From positions 6,212,723 to 6,276,722 of the forward strand of contig ML664161.1 in assembly GCA_007570785.1 (NCBI GenBank): a stretch of DNA of 64,000 nucleotides, written 5' to 3'. Positions 26,933 to 38,662 of this stretch are shown one piece after another. A program made the position numbers and the translations under genes. Every line of letters starts with the position of its first letter. Positions within the stretch are counted from its first letter, which is position 1. The notes under the pieces were generated by a model. The model was given only the letters and a program-made list of their open reading frames with translations. It did no database searches and was not told the origin of the DNA. This stretch comes from Antilocapra americana (Eukaryota; Chordata; Mammalia; Artiodactyla; Antilocapridae).

Positions 26933-26951
26933 TTTACTTTTCTGGATTATG

Positions 26952-27159
26952 GGGCTTCCCTAGTAGCTCAGACAGCAAAGCATCTGCCTGCAATGCAGGA
27001 CACCTGGGTCTGATACCTGGGTTGGGAAGATCCCCTGGAGAAGGCAATGGCAACACACTCCAGTACCCTTGCCCAGAAAATCTCATGATTGGAGGAGCCT
27101 AGTAGGCTACAGTCCATGGGGTCCCAAAGAGTCGGACACGACTGAGCAACTCTACTTTC
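26952..27159 (+). mobile_element. Bov-tA SINE with long target-site duplication
   Basis: Bov-tA from GGGCTTCCCTAGTAGCTCAG to GAGTCGGACACGACTGAGCA. It is flanked by a direct repeat of about 19 bp ending in CTGGATTATG (26933-26951 and 27160-27179, one extra base in the right copy). The good repeat and low divergence suggest a fairly young insertion. Confidence 0.96.
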
Positions 27160-27601
27160 TTTACTTTCTCTGGATTATGACAATCAGTTCTCTTCAGTGA
27201 GTGCTGATACAGCAAATGTATGTTAACAGAAACATCTGCATTGTCAAAGATGACAATGCAGGATGAAAGCCTGGTCTACTGACTATGTGATCTTCACACA
27301 CAACACCGGTCTTTCCCCAAGTTGATTTACAGATCCATCTGCAGCCCTTCGAGATAAAGGCCTCTCTGACATGCGTCATCACTGCATTATGTTATGTAAG
27401 GGGATAGATGACCGGTGTCTATATTCAGAGAGGTATTCAGGGCCCAGAAGGTCAGTTACTGTGTTGCCTCCCCCTGCCTCTAAAATCCCCACCTATACTA
27501 TGTGTACACAAGTAAAAACAATATCAAATAAACTCCAAGCTTAATTCTAGGAGAAAAACTGGGGAAGGGTCTGCGGCGAAGGGAAACTGAGTAATCTAAG
27601 G

Positions 27602-27824
27602 TGTGTGGTGGATCAGCGGTAAAGAATCTGCCTCCCATACAGAAGACCACCTGCAATGCAGGAGACATAGGTTCAGGTCCTAGGTCAGGAAGATCCCATG
27701 GAGAAGGAAATGGCAACCCACAACAGCATTCTTGCCTGGGAAATCCCAGACAGAGGAGCCTGGTGGGCTCCAGTCCATGTGGTTGCAAGAGTCTGAAACG
27801 ACTTAGCAACTACACCACCACCAC
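27602..27824 (+). mobile_element. Bov-tA SINE
   Basis: Bov-tA with a diverged head (GTGGTGGATCAGCGGTAAAG), a short internal duplication-like insertion near CTGCCTCCCATACAGAAGAC, then CAGGAAGATCCCATGGAGAA and a 3' end GCAAGAGTCTGAAACGACTT. The 125-codon ORF across it is non-functional SINE translation. Confidence 0.93.
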
Positions 27825-29042
27825 CATCTATTCCTTTAGATACACTCACCTAGCCAAGAGAAGCCATAAGACAAATCTTGGGAAAGTTAAGAAGGGTGAA
27901 GAGAGGGGATGGCTGAACGGCCTAGCCACACATGCTGACACCCTGACAGCAGTAATTCTTGGTTCCCTCCTTTGCTAACGATCTGGTTCCCTCGGTGTTC
28001 CTGTAGCTAGCCTCCCCAACTCTTCACTGAAGCTAGACATGGTCTGGGATAATCTCCAAGGTGACTTTGCCCTACATTGACCCGACTGGACCCCAGGATT
28101 TGTGACTTCCTGAGGATGGCTGGTAACTCCACACAGAGCCATGCTCCATCTGTGATCCTATAGGTAGTCTCAATCACAGAGGCAGAAATGTATCCGTCAA
28201 CAAAAGCATCCCAACATGGTTTATATCTTTCTGGAAAACAAATCCAGGGTTTTCTATACCCCTGTATTTGGAATAATACCAGCTCAAGTTAGAAAGAAAA
28301 AAGAAGAAGCAAAATCCAGGAGAGGGCAGAGCCAGAAAACCTGCTCCTGCTTGTAGACCAAGTTCATATAAGGAGACTCCTCTTGCTCATCTAATGAGAT
28401 GAACTTACCCTAACTCATTGGTTAGTTAGAGTCTTGCCCTTGGGTGAGGTTTCCAGGAAAACAAGGATTTAAGTTGACAGTGTTGAGGGACCAACAAGAA
28501 CATCTCTTTTTTTGGAAGGCAGCTGGCCACTGTGTCAGGGTGGAGACTCTGTGTTGCTGTCACACACCTGCTGAATTCCTACCACAAGAACCTAAACAGA
28601 TGAAAAAAAGAAAAAACAAATCATCCACACCTGTGACTACCAAGCACTTGAGGTTTCCGTGAGGCACCATGCACACCTGGGAAGCCTGGGCAGTCAGCTG
28701 CAGTGCCAGAGGAAAACACCACTGCCAGCCCGCTGTAAAGGAGGCTCAAGTGTCCACCTCTCTCAGATCTTGGCCACTGGTCGCAGGTAGTATTAATACA
28801 AGTCACAGAAAACATAATCATGGCCACAGAAAATACATGCATTTTCCTGTGCGTGAGGAAAACTCTAAGTGCAGGTGTGGCAGGAATAAAAGAGATTTCA
28901 AAGCATAGGCATCTATAATCATCATCCTCTGCCCATCCTGGCCCCAGGGAGGGAGGAGTCTTTTTCCTGGATCAAGGGCTGGGTCCTTGTTTATTAACCA
29001 AATCCGGATACTAGGCAACCTTTACTAGGTAATACTAGAGTG
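27825..29042. other. Non-coding intronic stretch, no gene seen
   Basis: Mid-GC unique sequence. Short overlapping ORFs on both strands at 28.4-29.0 kb share no recognisable domain. Nothing else was identified. Confidence 0.5.
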
Positions 29043-29254
29043 GAGGGCTTTCCTGGTACGCTAATGGTAAAGTACTGGCCTGCCAATTCAGGAGCTGCAA
29101 GAGACAACAGTTCGATCCCTGGGTCTGGAAGATCCCCTGGAGGAGGGCATAGCAACCCACTCCAGTATTCTTGTCTGGAGAATCCCATGGACATAGGAAC
29201 CTGGCGGGCTACAGTTAATGGGGTCACAAAGAATAGGACATGACTGAATCGGCC
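29043..29254 (+). mobile_element. Bov-tA SINE
   Basis: GGGCTTTCCTGGTACGCTAA, GTTCGATCCCTGGGTCTGGA, CTCCAGTATTCTTGTCTGGA and GGGGTCACAAAGAATAGGAC follow Bov-tA in order. It sits just before a T-run and a long CA repeat. Confidence 0.94.
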
Positions 29255-29269
29255 TCTCCCCCTGCCTGC

Positions 29270-29282
29270 TTTTTTTTTTCTC

Positions 29283-29338
<56 letters not shown>
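29270..29338. repeat. T-run and (CA)n microsatellite
   Basis: A T-run at about 29270-29279 is followed by (CA)n of about 49 nt (29286-29334) and a short TATA end. Cys-Val ORFs read on the minus strand are artefacts of the repeat. Confidence 0.97.
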
Positions 29339-30249
29339 AGAGGGAGGGCAATTATGAGGATGGTGTTTAAAAGGAGAAAGTGTTTGAAAAAGCACATGCT
29401 GGAGGCCTGAGATATTGAAAGAGTAAAAGAGCTAATGACTAACAATCCTAAAATAAACTTTTGATTGTTTTTGAATCTGCATGTCTTATTCCTAGCCACA
29501 AACGTTCCTCTGAGAAGACATCTCTAAGACATGCTCCTTTGGTCACATGGACTCAGCTCACACAGTGGTGTGGAGCTGCTCAGTGAAGCAGGCTATTTCT
29601 CTGTAATGTTTGTTCACCTTCTATCAGTACAAGCAAAAGTCCCTTTATAACAAAGGTACTATGAAAATTCTCTGATATACTAAATTCTTGTTATATCAAA
29701 TATCGACTTGAAAGAAAGGGCAACCTAACAGGTGGCTGTGGGTATATATTTGCTCTAAACACACACAAAGTCATTTTTTTTTTTATCATTCTTTGTCATA
29801 ATAATGACTGACTACCTCTTGCTCTCTGTGACTTTTTCGCTTGACAATTTTACTAATTACCATGTAGAAAATATTCTTGAAAAGTATACAATATTTGAAC
29901 TAATCTCAGCCACATCATGGGAAGTCCAAAAGATGTAACAGAGGAAAAATGAGGACAGTATTTGTTTGCTAAATTTTCAGTAATTAGCTGAAATAATAAT
30001 TCATTTTTAATTTCTTGAAAGATATGTAAAAAGGAGGACTTCATCAAAATTGTTATATGATTCTATCAATGTAAAAAATTTTGAGAAGCTAAGATGCTAC
30101 ATTAATAAAATTCTTATGTATTGCTTAAACAAAACAGTATATAATCCTCTCAGTGTCCCCACATCTCCATAGTGTCAATTTATCATTATTTGAACCAAGT
30201 CTCTCCATATTGCTACACTAAACAAACTAGGGAGCAAAGAAGCTTAATG
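29339..30249. other. Non-coding intronic stretch, no gene seen
   Basis: AT-rich sequence with a T-run at about 29775-29784. No gene or clear repeat until the BovB edge. Confidence 0.5.
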
Positions 30250-31480
30250 CCTAAAATTCTCCAAGCCATGCTTCAGCAATATGTGAACCATGAACTTCCA
30301 GATGTTCAAGCTGGTTTTAGAAAAGGCAGAGATCAAATGGCTAACATCCGTTGGATCATCGAAAAAGCAAGAGAGTTCCAGAAAAACATCTATTTCTGCT
30401 TTGTTGACTATGCCAAAGCCTTTGATTGTGTGTATCACAACAAACTGTGGAAAATTCTGAAAGAGATGGGAATACCAGACCATCTGACCTGCCTCTTGAG
30501 AAACCTGTATGCAGGACAGGAAGCATCAGTTAGAACTGGACATGGAACAACAGACTGGTTCCAAATAGCAAAAGGAGTACGTCAAGGCTGTGTACTGTCA
30601 CCCTGCTTATTTAACTCCTATGCAGAGTACATCATGAGAAATGCTGGGTTGGAGGAAGCACAAGCTGGAATCAAGATTGCCTGGAGAAATATCAATAACC
30701 TCAGATATGCAGATGACACCACCCTTATGGCAGAAAGTGAAGAACAACTAAAGAGCCTCTTGATGAAAGTGAAAGAGGAGAGTGAAAAAGTTGGCCTAAA
30801 GCTCAACATTCAGAAAACTAAGATCATGGCATCCGGTCCCATCACTTCATGGCAAATAGATGGAGAAACAGTGGCTGACTTTATTTTTCTGGGCTCCCAA
30901 ATCACTGCAGATGGTGACTGTAGCCATGAAATTAAAAGACGCTTACTCCTTGGGAGAAAAGTTATGACCAACCTAGACAGCATATTAAAAAGCAAAGACA
31001 TTACTTTGTCAACAAAGGTCGATCTAGTCAAGGCTATGGTTTTTCCAGTGGTCATGTATGGATGTGAGAGTTGGACTGTCATGAAAGCTGAGCACCAAAT
31101 TGATACTTTTGAACTGTGGTGTTGGAGAAGACTCTTGAGAGTCTCTTGGACTGCAAGGAGATCCAACCAGTCCATCCTACAGGAAATCATTCCTGGGTGT
31201 TCATTGGAAGGACTGATGTTGAAGCTGAAACTCCAATACTTTGGCCACCTGATGCAAAGAGCTGACTCATTTGAAAAGACCCTGATGCTGGGAAAGACTG
31301 AGAGCAGGAGGAGTAGGGGATGACAGAGGATGAGATGGCTGGATGGCATCACCGACTCGATGGACGTGGGTTTGGGTGGACTCTGGGAGTTGGTGATAGA
31401 CAGGGAGGCCTGGTGTGCTGCAGTTCACAGGGTCACAAAGAATCGGACACAACTGAGCAACTGAACTGAACTGAACTGAA
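30250..31480 (+). mobile_element. BovB LINE, 5'-truncated, with open RT frame
   Basis: BovB (RTE clade) copies itself by target-primed reverse transcription. This copy starts inside the RT region and keeps the frame open from the left edge to a TGA at 31321-31323, about 358 codons of BovB. Visible RT motifs: motif A FVDYAKAFD with catalytic Asp (codon 79 of the frame opened at 30172), motif B VRQGCVLSP, and motif C YADD at 30706-30717. The C-terminal LWCWRRLLRVSW and LKLQYFGHLM blocks follow. The 3' UTR ends in GAGCAACTGAACTGAACTGAACTGAAG-type pentamer repeats at about 31480. The whole 5' half, including the endonuclease, is missing, so it cannot be autonomous. Confidence 0.97.
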
Positions 31481-33815
31481 GACAGATCTGAATCAGCTAC
31501 TCCTTACTACTTTTCTCTGCTTCCTAATTTATCCTTGAGGGAGAAGCTTAAGGGAACAGAATATCCTATGCAGTGGTCCCAACTTCTAAGCGTTCTAGAA
31601 TAACAAAGGCTTGCAAAGAATCTCTGCCCCTGGACTAATCAAATCGTGGAGTCAATTGTCAAGTCTGTTAAAAGAGGATCTGTCCTGAACATTTCATTTT
31701 TTGAGCCCATGAGTTTTACCACCGATGTAGCAACAAAAAAAGGGAAGCAATACTGATGCAGATATATGGGTGAACAAATAAGAAAGAAATTCATTTTGGT
31801 CCATTTTGTGAGTTAACACTTGCAAATGGAAGAAAAATCACCCAATATGCTTTTGAAAAATGAATGACTTCTGCAAATTCTAACTGATCACCAAGGCAAG
31901 CAGAGTAAAACATAATACTCTTGATATTTGGGGGAACTTTTTAAAATATCTGATATCAGACTTGCATCTATCTTTGGCTACACTTTGGAAGTATGAGAGG
32001 CTGTCAAAACAGCAATAAGATGAGTAGACATGCTGAACTTCATCAACACTTTTCATGAAAGAAGGTATAAGATGAGATAGTATGTGAGTGAGGGTAATGG
32101 GATTCTGACATTTTCACCAAAATAAGAGAGATCCCTCTTGAGCCTATGTCAAAACTAGGGGTAGTTCCTGGTGCTTCAGGAGAGTAAACTTCTATTTTCT
32201 TTTAACAATGCAAGATTTAGTTTCTGCTACATATTCTTAAAGGATAAAATGAATAAAATAAATTGTATATTCTTTTCTTTCTTTATTTCATTAAATTCTA
32301 AGAGAATCCATAATATCTTCTTGGGTTCCAATGACAGTCATGTGCAGGGTACTATTAACTAAGCCTCACTTTTTCTCTTGGCATTTTCTCACTTCTTAAT
32401 TCATCACATAGTAAAACTGAATATCCAAACTCTATTTGTCAGCTTATAAATAATATTTTAAAAACTTAATACTTTGTAACACAAGGTTTTATGGTATATA
32501 CATTCATTATTAAATTACATTTTTCTTTCCTACTTCCTATTAAAGACATGCTTTGGGATAATTGGTGAAATAATAATTCTATTGGAATCAATTCATTTCA
32601 GAATTATTAAGACAAAGGTCTTCATTTCTTAGTTATCCAGCTTTAAGATATGCAACTTGTCAGGTGAACTTGCTTTCTCCTTAATGAATAATCATTTTCT
32701 CTGAAATCAATGCCAGACCAGAGAAAATTCATTTTGGGCCCAGTCAGACCTAGAAAGAAATAGGTGAGAAATATTGCCATTCAGATACCTGGTACATATA
32801 TCTAAAATCCCAAATTACCCCATTCTTCTTTATTACCAAACATACATTATTTGATTGTCAGCTCCTGACTCTAAACTCAGTCGTTAGGTATCTTGAAAGT
32901 TTGATGCTGTTGTTGCTTTAATGGATACTCATGTTTCAGTTAACATATAGATTTCATGTTTCAGTGGGTAAGGCTTCACTGCAGGACTCAAAATCAAATT
33001 TACAAATGTGAGAACTATTTCTTTTAAAATGATCTAGAGAGGCACACATTCATTGTAATATCACGTTTCAGGACTGCATGGCTAGAATATAATGTACTGT
33101 CAAAGCACTGCATCAAAATTATTTAATGAATTTCTGACTCCAGTAAAATCTCTTTCCACTATTCCTTCCCATCTATTTAACAGAACATAAGAAAAATTTA
33201 CTATCCACTCACATCATTATTTTTCTATGACTGAATAGGTATATGTTTGAGGGGAGCAAACGAAAAGCCAAGTTCATATACTGCATTTTAACCAATCAAA
33301 GTAATCTAGAGCAATTGTGGGTGAGACAGATAGAACGGAGGATTCGGCACCTCAGAGGTACACTGACCTACATCTACTTGTAGAGTTTTATGATGGCCAA
33401 TGACAACAAACACAAGCAAAGAAAATGTGCTAAATGGCAATATTCCAAAGAAACAAAATTTCACCCCCCTTTTTCTAAAGACTCATTTCACTATTAAAAA
33501 ATGTTCCACCCAAATTATTCTTTGGCTTAAAAGAAATTTATGGATCTCTCCTGAATCCTTGTTTTAAAGATTAATTAGGAAGCCATCAGTGTCTCCTTTT
33601 CAAACAAATTCAGAGTCACATAATTAGACCATCCTGGAAGTAACTGAATTTCTAGAAAACAAGAAGTTGGAAAAAGAAAAATTGTTTATGAAAATCAATA
33701 GATAAAATATAAGTGGCCTTTGCCCTATCCAATGACCCTGGACTAGATCTATGGTTTAGCCAAAGTTTTGTTCCTTTTTCACCTTTCTTAAGCTCTTGTG
33801 CCACATGGAAAGCTC
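31481..33815. other. Non-coding intronic stretch, no gene seen
   Basis: AT-rich unique sequence. The short ORF at 32171-32362 is low complexity and resembles nothing known. No repeats were recognised. Confidence 0.5.
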
Positions 33816-33819
33816 TTTG

Positions 33820-33948
33820 GTAGGCTTCTGACACACAACGTCACATTTTATTTTCACAACAACCCTACCTGGATAAGTATAATAATTATCACCCTTTGAC
33901 AAATAGATAAACTGAGGGACAACTGATTTAGTAACTTTTCCCAACCCA
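33820..33948 (-). mobile_element. MIR-like fragment
   Basis: CATTTTATTTTCACAACAAC, CCTACCTGGATAAGTATAAT, AATTATCACCCTTTGACAAA and TAGATAAACTGAGG follow the reverse complement of the MIR 3' half. Confidence 0.65.
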
Positions 33949-34013
33949 GGAATATGAATCCAGGTCTCTCACATTGTAGGCAGATGCTTTACCATCTGAG
34001 CTACCAGGGAAGT
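33949..34013 (-). mobile_element. Bov-tA fragment (head only)
   Basis: CAGGTCTCTCACATTGTAGG, CAGATGCTTTACCATCTGAG and CTACCAGGGAAGTC are the 5' tRNA-like part of Bov-tA on the minus strand. The rest of the SINE is absent, so this copy is truncated. Confidence 0.85.
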
Positions 34014-34532
34014 CTCATTCACTTTCTTTCACTTTCCCAAATCATTCAACTAGGACACAGACCTGGAGGAGGAGTTGAGCCTGGAAAGTCTCCCTCAAGA
34101 AGCCTGCTCCCTTCTGTTCTGCCAAGCAATTCCTACGTTATTATGTTTTGATCATCCTTAGAAGAAAATATATAAGAAAATCTCAACTTGAGCCAACAGA
34201 ATTTTTAAAATTATTTTTCACTCAGTCAGTAAAGTTCTGAACCTAAGAAAAGTGTTCTATCACTAATTATTTTCAGGTCCTAGAGACAATTAAGCACTAC
34301 TTCAGTCTTTGAAAATCTTTTTTGTTAGAGACAAATCCTAGGCTTTCCAAGGTAGAAATCACTGCTAAACTCTAACATCATTTTTAAAAATTTTCCTATT
34401 AATCAGTACTGGCTTGAGAGAAATTATACAAATGATGTTTTTTTATGTCTATAGCTTAATTTAACTAGCTATGTATATTGGTCTATAAATCACATTTTCA
34501 AAAATACCCTATTTCTCTAAAACGCAAACTTA
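34014..34532. other. Non-coding intronic stretch, no gene seen
   Basis: AT-rich spacer between a SINE fragment and the second BovB copy. Nothing recognised. Confidence 0.5.
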
Positions 34533-36158
34533 ATAGAAGCAGAAGATATTAAGAAGAGGTGGCAAGAATACACAGAAGAACTGTACAAAACAGATCTTCA
34601 TGACCCAGATAATCACGATGGTGTGATCACTCACACTCTCTTATAGCCTGACATCCTGAAATGTGAAGTTAAGTGGGCCTTAGAAAGCATCACTACAAAC
34701 AGAGCTAGTGGAGCTGATAGAATTCCAGTTGAGCTACTTCAAATGCTGAAAGATGATGCTGTGAAAGTGCTGAACTCAATATGTCAGCAAATTTGGAAAA
34801 CTCAGCAGTGGCCACAGGACTGGAAAAAGTTAGTTTTCATTCCAATCCCAAAGAAAGGCAATGACAAAGAATGCTCAAACTACCATGCAATTGCACTCAT
34901 CTCACACGCTAGTAAAGTGATCCTCAAAATTCTCCAAGCCAGGCTTCAGCAATAGATGAACTGTGAACTTCCAGATGTTCAAACTGGTTTTAGAAAAGGC
35001 AGAGGAACCGAAGATCAAATGGCAAACATCTGCTGGATCATTAAAAAAGCAAGAGAGTTCCAGAAAAACATCTATTTCTGCTTTGTTGACTATGCCAAAG
35101 CCTTTGATTGTGTGGATCACAACAAACTGTGGAAAATTCTGAAAGAGATGGGAATACCAGACCATCTGACCTGCCTCTTGAGAAACCTGTATGCAGGACA
35201 GGAAACACCAATTAGAACTGGACATGGAACAACAGACTGGTTCCAAATAGCAAAAGGAGTATATCAAGGCTGCATAGTGTCACCCTGCTTATTTAACTCC
35301 TATGCAGAGTACATCATGAGAAATGCTGGGCTGGAGGAAGTACAAGCTGGAATCAAGATTGCCGGGAGAAATATCAATAACCTCAGATATGCAGATGATA
35401 CCACCCTTATGGCAGAAAGTGAAGAACAACTAAAGAGCCTCTTGATGAAAGTGAAAGAGGAGAGTGAAAAAGTTGGCTTAAAGCTCAACATTCAGAAAAC
35501 TAAGATCATGGCATCCGGTCCCATCACTTCATGGCAAATAGATGGGGAAATAGTGGCTGATTTTAATTTGGGCTCCCAAATCACTGCAGATGGTGATTGC
35601 AGCCATGAAATTAAAAGACACTTAATCTTTGGAAGGAAAGTTATGACCAGCCTAGACAGCATATTAAAAAGCAGAGACATTACTTTGTCAACAAAGGTCC
35701 ATCTAGTCAAGGCTATGGTTTTTCCAGTGGTCATGTATGGATGTGAGAGTTGGACTGTCATGAAAGCTGAGCACTTAAAAATTGATGCTTTTGAACTGTG
35801 GTGTTGGAGAAGACTCTTGAGAGTCTCTTGGACTGCAAGGAGATCCAACTAGTCCATCCTACAGGAAATCAGTCCTGGGTGTTCATTGGAAGGGCTGATG
35901 TTGAAGCTGAAACTCCAATACTTTGGCCACCTGATGCAAAGAGCTGACTCATTTGAAAAGACCCTGATGCTGGGAAAGACTGAGAGCAGGAGGAGTAGGG
36001 GATGACAGAGGATGAGATGGCTGGATGGCATCACTGACACAATGGACATGGGTTTGGGTGGACTTTGGGAGTTGGTGATGGTCAGGGAGGCCTGGGGTGC
36101 TGTGGTTCATGGTGTTGCAAAGAGTCAGACACAACTGAGCAACTGAACTGAACTGAAA
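34533..36158 (+). mobile_element. BovB LINE, longer 5'-truncated copy with broken RT frame
   Basis: It begins within ORF2 before the RT domain (GAAGCAGAAGATATTAAGAA) and runs to the CTGAACTGAACTGAA end. One in-frame TAG (34953-34955) separates an upstream frame (from 34743, DDAVKVLNSICQQIWKTQQW) from a 298-codon frame to 35852. The latter carries FVDYAKAFD and YADD (35388-35399). A second TAG ends it at 35850-35852. There is an in-frame 3-bp loss near 35565 relative to the copy at 30.25 kb. Flanks differ from that copy, so they are separate insertions. Confidence 0.97.
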
Positions 36159-36597
36159 TGATTTTCCAGAAGTACCCCCTTGAGAAAACATTTAACTTAA
36201 AAAAAATTATTTAAATAGAGTTCTAAGAGGTGCTCCCTAATTACAGTACCATCTTTGAGTTTTCTCTTTTAAAAACTTTCTTTCAAGAGACTACCATATC
36301 TCTTTACTTAATGTTAATAACAACTAATGATATGCACCAGTTATTAATAGCCCATTGATCAAATAAAAATTAATAGCCCTACTGACTTTATTCAAGTAGT
36401 TTCACTAGAATCATAGAGTAGTGGCTGAGTTCATTCCATATGCATAAAATACAGATTCTAGCTTATACCATGGTCTGACTTCAGCCCTCCCTCCTTGCCA
36501 TCTCTTTCAGTGTGACATAATTCATTCTTTCTCTCATTGACTCTTTTATTCTTTCACTCACTTTGCTATTAAACAATTATTTGTTAACTATCTGTGT
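36159..36597. other. Non-coding intronic stretch, no gene seen
   Basis: AT-rich sequence with no recognised repeat before the LTR. Confidence 0.5.
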
Positions 36598-37252
36598 TAC
36601 AGATTAAATATCTGAGTCACTCCTAAATCTTTATGTTGGACCATTAGCACCCAATGTTACCATATTTGTTGATAGGGCCTTTGTGCACAGTTACTTCAGT
36701 CGTGTCTGACTCTGTGCAACCCTATGGACCACAGCCCACCAGGCTCCTCTGTCCATGGGGTTCTCCAGACAAGAATACTGGAGTGGGTTGCATGCCTCCT
36801 CCAGGGGATCTTTTCAACCCAGCAAAGTCACTTGTGTCTCCTAGCACTAGCAGGCAGGTTCTTTACCACTCTTGCCACCTAAGAAGCTGTTAAGAGGTAA
36901 TTCAAGTTGAGTGAGATAATAAGGGTCGGGTCCTAATACAGTAGGATTAGTATTCTTAAAAGAAGAAAGGACACCAGGGTGTATTAACCACCACCCTTTC
37001 TCTCTCTCCCCTTCTCTCTGTGTGGGTGTGTATGCATGTTCATGCACTTAGGAATGGCCATATGAAAACATAGCAAGAAGACAATATCTGCTAGCCACGA
37101 AGAGGGCCCTCCTCAGGAACAAAATCAGGTGAAACTTTGATCTCACACTTCTAATCTCCAGTACGGCAAGAAAATGAATTTCTGTTATTTCAACCACCCA
37201 GTCTATAGTATATTGTTATAGCAGCCTGAGTTGTCTAATCCTGACTATGTTG
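36598..37252 (+). mobile_element. MLT1-type solo LTR (ERVL-MaLR), interrupted by Bov-tA
   Basis: The order follows the MLT1 LTR: TTACAGATTAAATATCTGAG, CACCCAATGTTACCATATTT, a GGGCCTTT break filled by the SINE, then AGAGGTAATTCAAG, GGATTAGTATTCTTAAAAGA, CGAAGAGGGCCCTCCTCAGG, GAATTTCTGTTATTTCAACC and the terminal ACCCAGTCTATAGTATATTG with GTTATAGCAGCCTGAGTTGT. It is an ancient retroviral-like LTR without internal genes. Identified from memory of the consensus. Confidence 0.8.
36684..36892 (-). mobile_element. Bov-tA SINE nested in the LTR
   Basis: Reverse Bov-tA: TCAGTCGTGTCTGACTCTGT, GCAACCCTATGGACC, CAGGCTCCTCTGTCCATGGG, ACAAGAATACTGGAGTGGG and, at the right, ACCACTCTTGCCACCTAAGA. It separates GGGCCTTT from AGGTAATT of the LTR. 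Confidence 0.94.
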
Positions 37253-38297
37253 GATAATATACTTAGCATCAGACAACACCACAGGTACCACAAATAGGAC
37301 ACCATCAAGACATTGCACATAGAGGATACAGCTATGCCAGCTCTCATGGAAATGTTGCTCTATTAGGGAAACTAGGCAAACAATTTGGATGCTGCACAAT
37401 GCTTAATGTTCTTTAGTATGGATTTACTCAACGTTATGGTGAGGAAAATTTTAAGCCGTACAAAATTGTTAATAGAAGGATGAGAGACGATGACATGGAA
37501 GAAGAGAACTTGAGGAATGGACATAAATTTGCTAAGAACAGGAAGGAAAAGGAGATTTCCAGGTATGGAGACCAGTGTGGTGCAAATAATGGAGGCTTTA
37601 AAAGAACAGAGGCACTATAAATCAGATAAGGTTGGTGTGGGAGACAGTAGAGTCAAAGATGACCCATTTGGGGGCTTGAGCAGGTGGACAGATGGTAGTG
37701 CATTTATTAAACAGGAAATGCACAAGGAGGGGAGTTTTATAGGAAAAAAAGAGCAAGGGTAGTACTACAGATAGGAATGGCTTGTTCAGTTTCGATAGGC
37801 TGGGATTCTCTCAAGGAAACATTTAGTACAGAATCTGATGGGGAGTAGCATTGAATAACCGCTGGCTGAATCTGGATTTCCTCCATTCATGTTTATTCTT
37901 CTTAGCCTAAGAGATTATTTTCTCCTTTTAAAAAAAGAAAAATTTTTAAAGGAACAGTATCAGAAAAGAAGCCGCACTAGTTAATCACAACTATCTGTCC
38001 AACCGAACAGGAGGGAAATTAGCTACAGTTGAGGGCAAATATGACATAAGAATGATTTAAAAGAGCACATGCGAGAAGGTCAGAAGCGTGCAAATGCTTT
38101 TGTTGATCATGATTGGATTTTGTATTAAGCAGAATAAGATTAAAAACAAAGAAACAAAATACTAAAGTCAAGAACTCAACTGTTCCTCTGTGGATAACAA
38201 TTTTGCCAAAATTACACCAAAAAAAAAAAAAGCCCTTGCTCTGGCTTGGTTCACAGTACATCTAGAATAGACAATCCACACTCTCAAAAGCAGGGAC
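37253..38297. other. Non-coding intronic stretch, no gene seen
   Basis: Unique-looking sequence with an A-run at about 38218-38231. The 81-codon ORF at 37517-37762 resembles no known family. Nothing else was recognised. Confidence 0.5.
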
Positions 38298-38298
38298 A

Positions 38299-38662
38299 GG
38301 GCTTCCCTGATGGCTCAGTGGGTAAGAATCTGCCTGCCAATGCAGGAGACACGGATTCCAGCCCTGGTCGGGAAAGATCTCACATGCCATGAAGCAACTA
38401 AGCACGTGCACCACAGCTACTGAGCCTGTGCTCTCGAGCCCGCAGCCACAACTACTGAGCCCAGGGCCCACAGCTACTGCCGCCCATACCCTCCAGAGTC
38501 TGTGCTCTGTAACAAGAGAGCCACCGCAGTGAGAAGCCCACTAGGGCACCACAACTAGAAAGCAGCACCACTCGCCACAACAAGGGAAAAGCCTGTGCCG
38601 CAACGAAGACCCAACACAGCCAAAAATAAATAAATAAAATTATTACAAAAAAAAAAAAAAAA
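38299..38662 (+). mobile_element. CHR-1-type long tRNA-derived SINE with A tail
   Basis: GGGCTTCCCTGATGGCTCAG, CTGCCTGCCAATGCAGGAGA, GGTCGGGAAAGATCTCACAT and a long GC-rich body (CCACAACTACTGAGCCCAGG, AGAAGCCCACTAGGGCACC) lead to AACGAAGACCCAACACAGCC, AAATAAATAAATAAA and a long A tail at about 38646-38662. The tail length is in keeping with a modest age. Minus-strand ORFs here are artefacts. Confidence 0.9.

Noticed and set aside
29088..29499. Minus-strand ORFs rich in Cys-Val
   Set aside because: They translate the (CA)n microsatellite and the Bov-tA SINE and are not genes.
30172..31323. BovB RT frame as a host protein gene
   Set aside because: It is a 5'-truncated LINE with its 3' UTR and CTGAA tail in place, and sister copies lie nearby.
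30250..36158. Segmental duplication giving the two BovB copies
   Set aside because: Their 5' truncation points and both flanks differ, so independent insertions explain them better.
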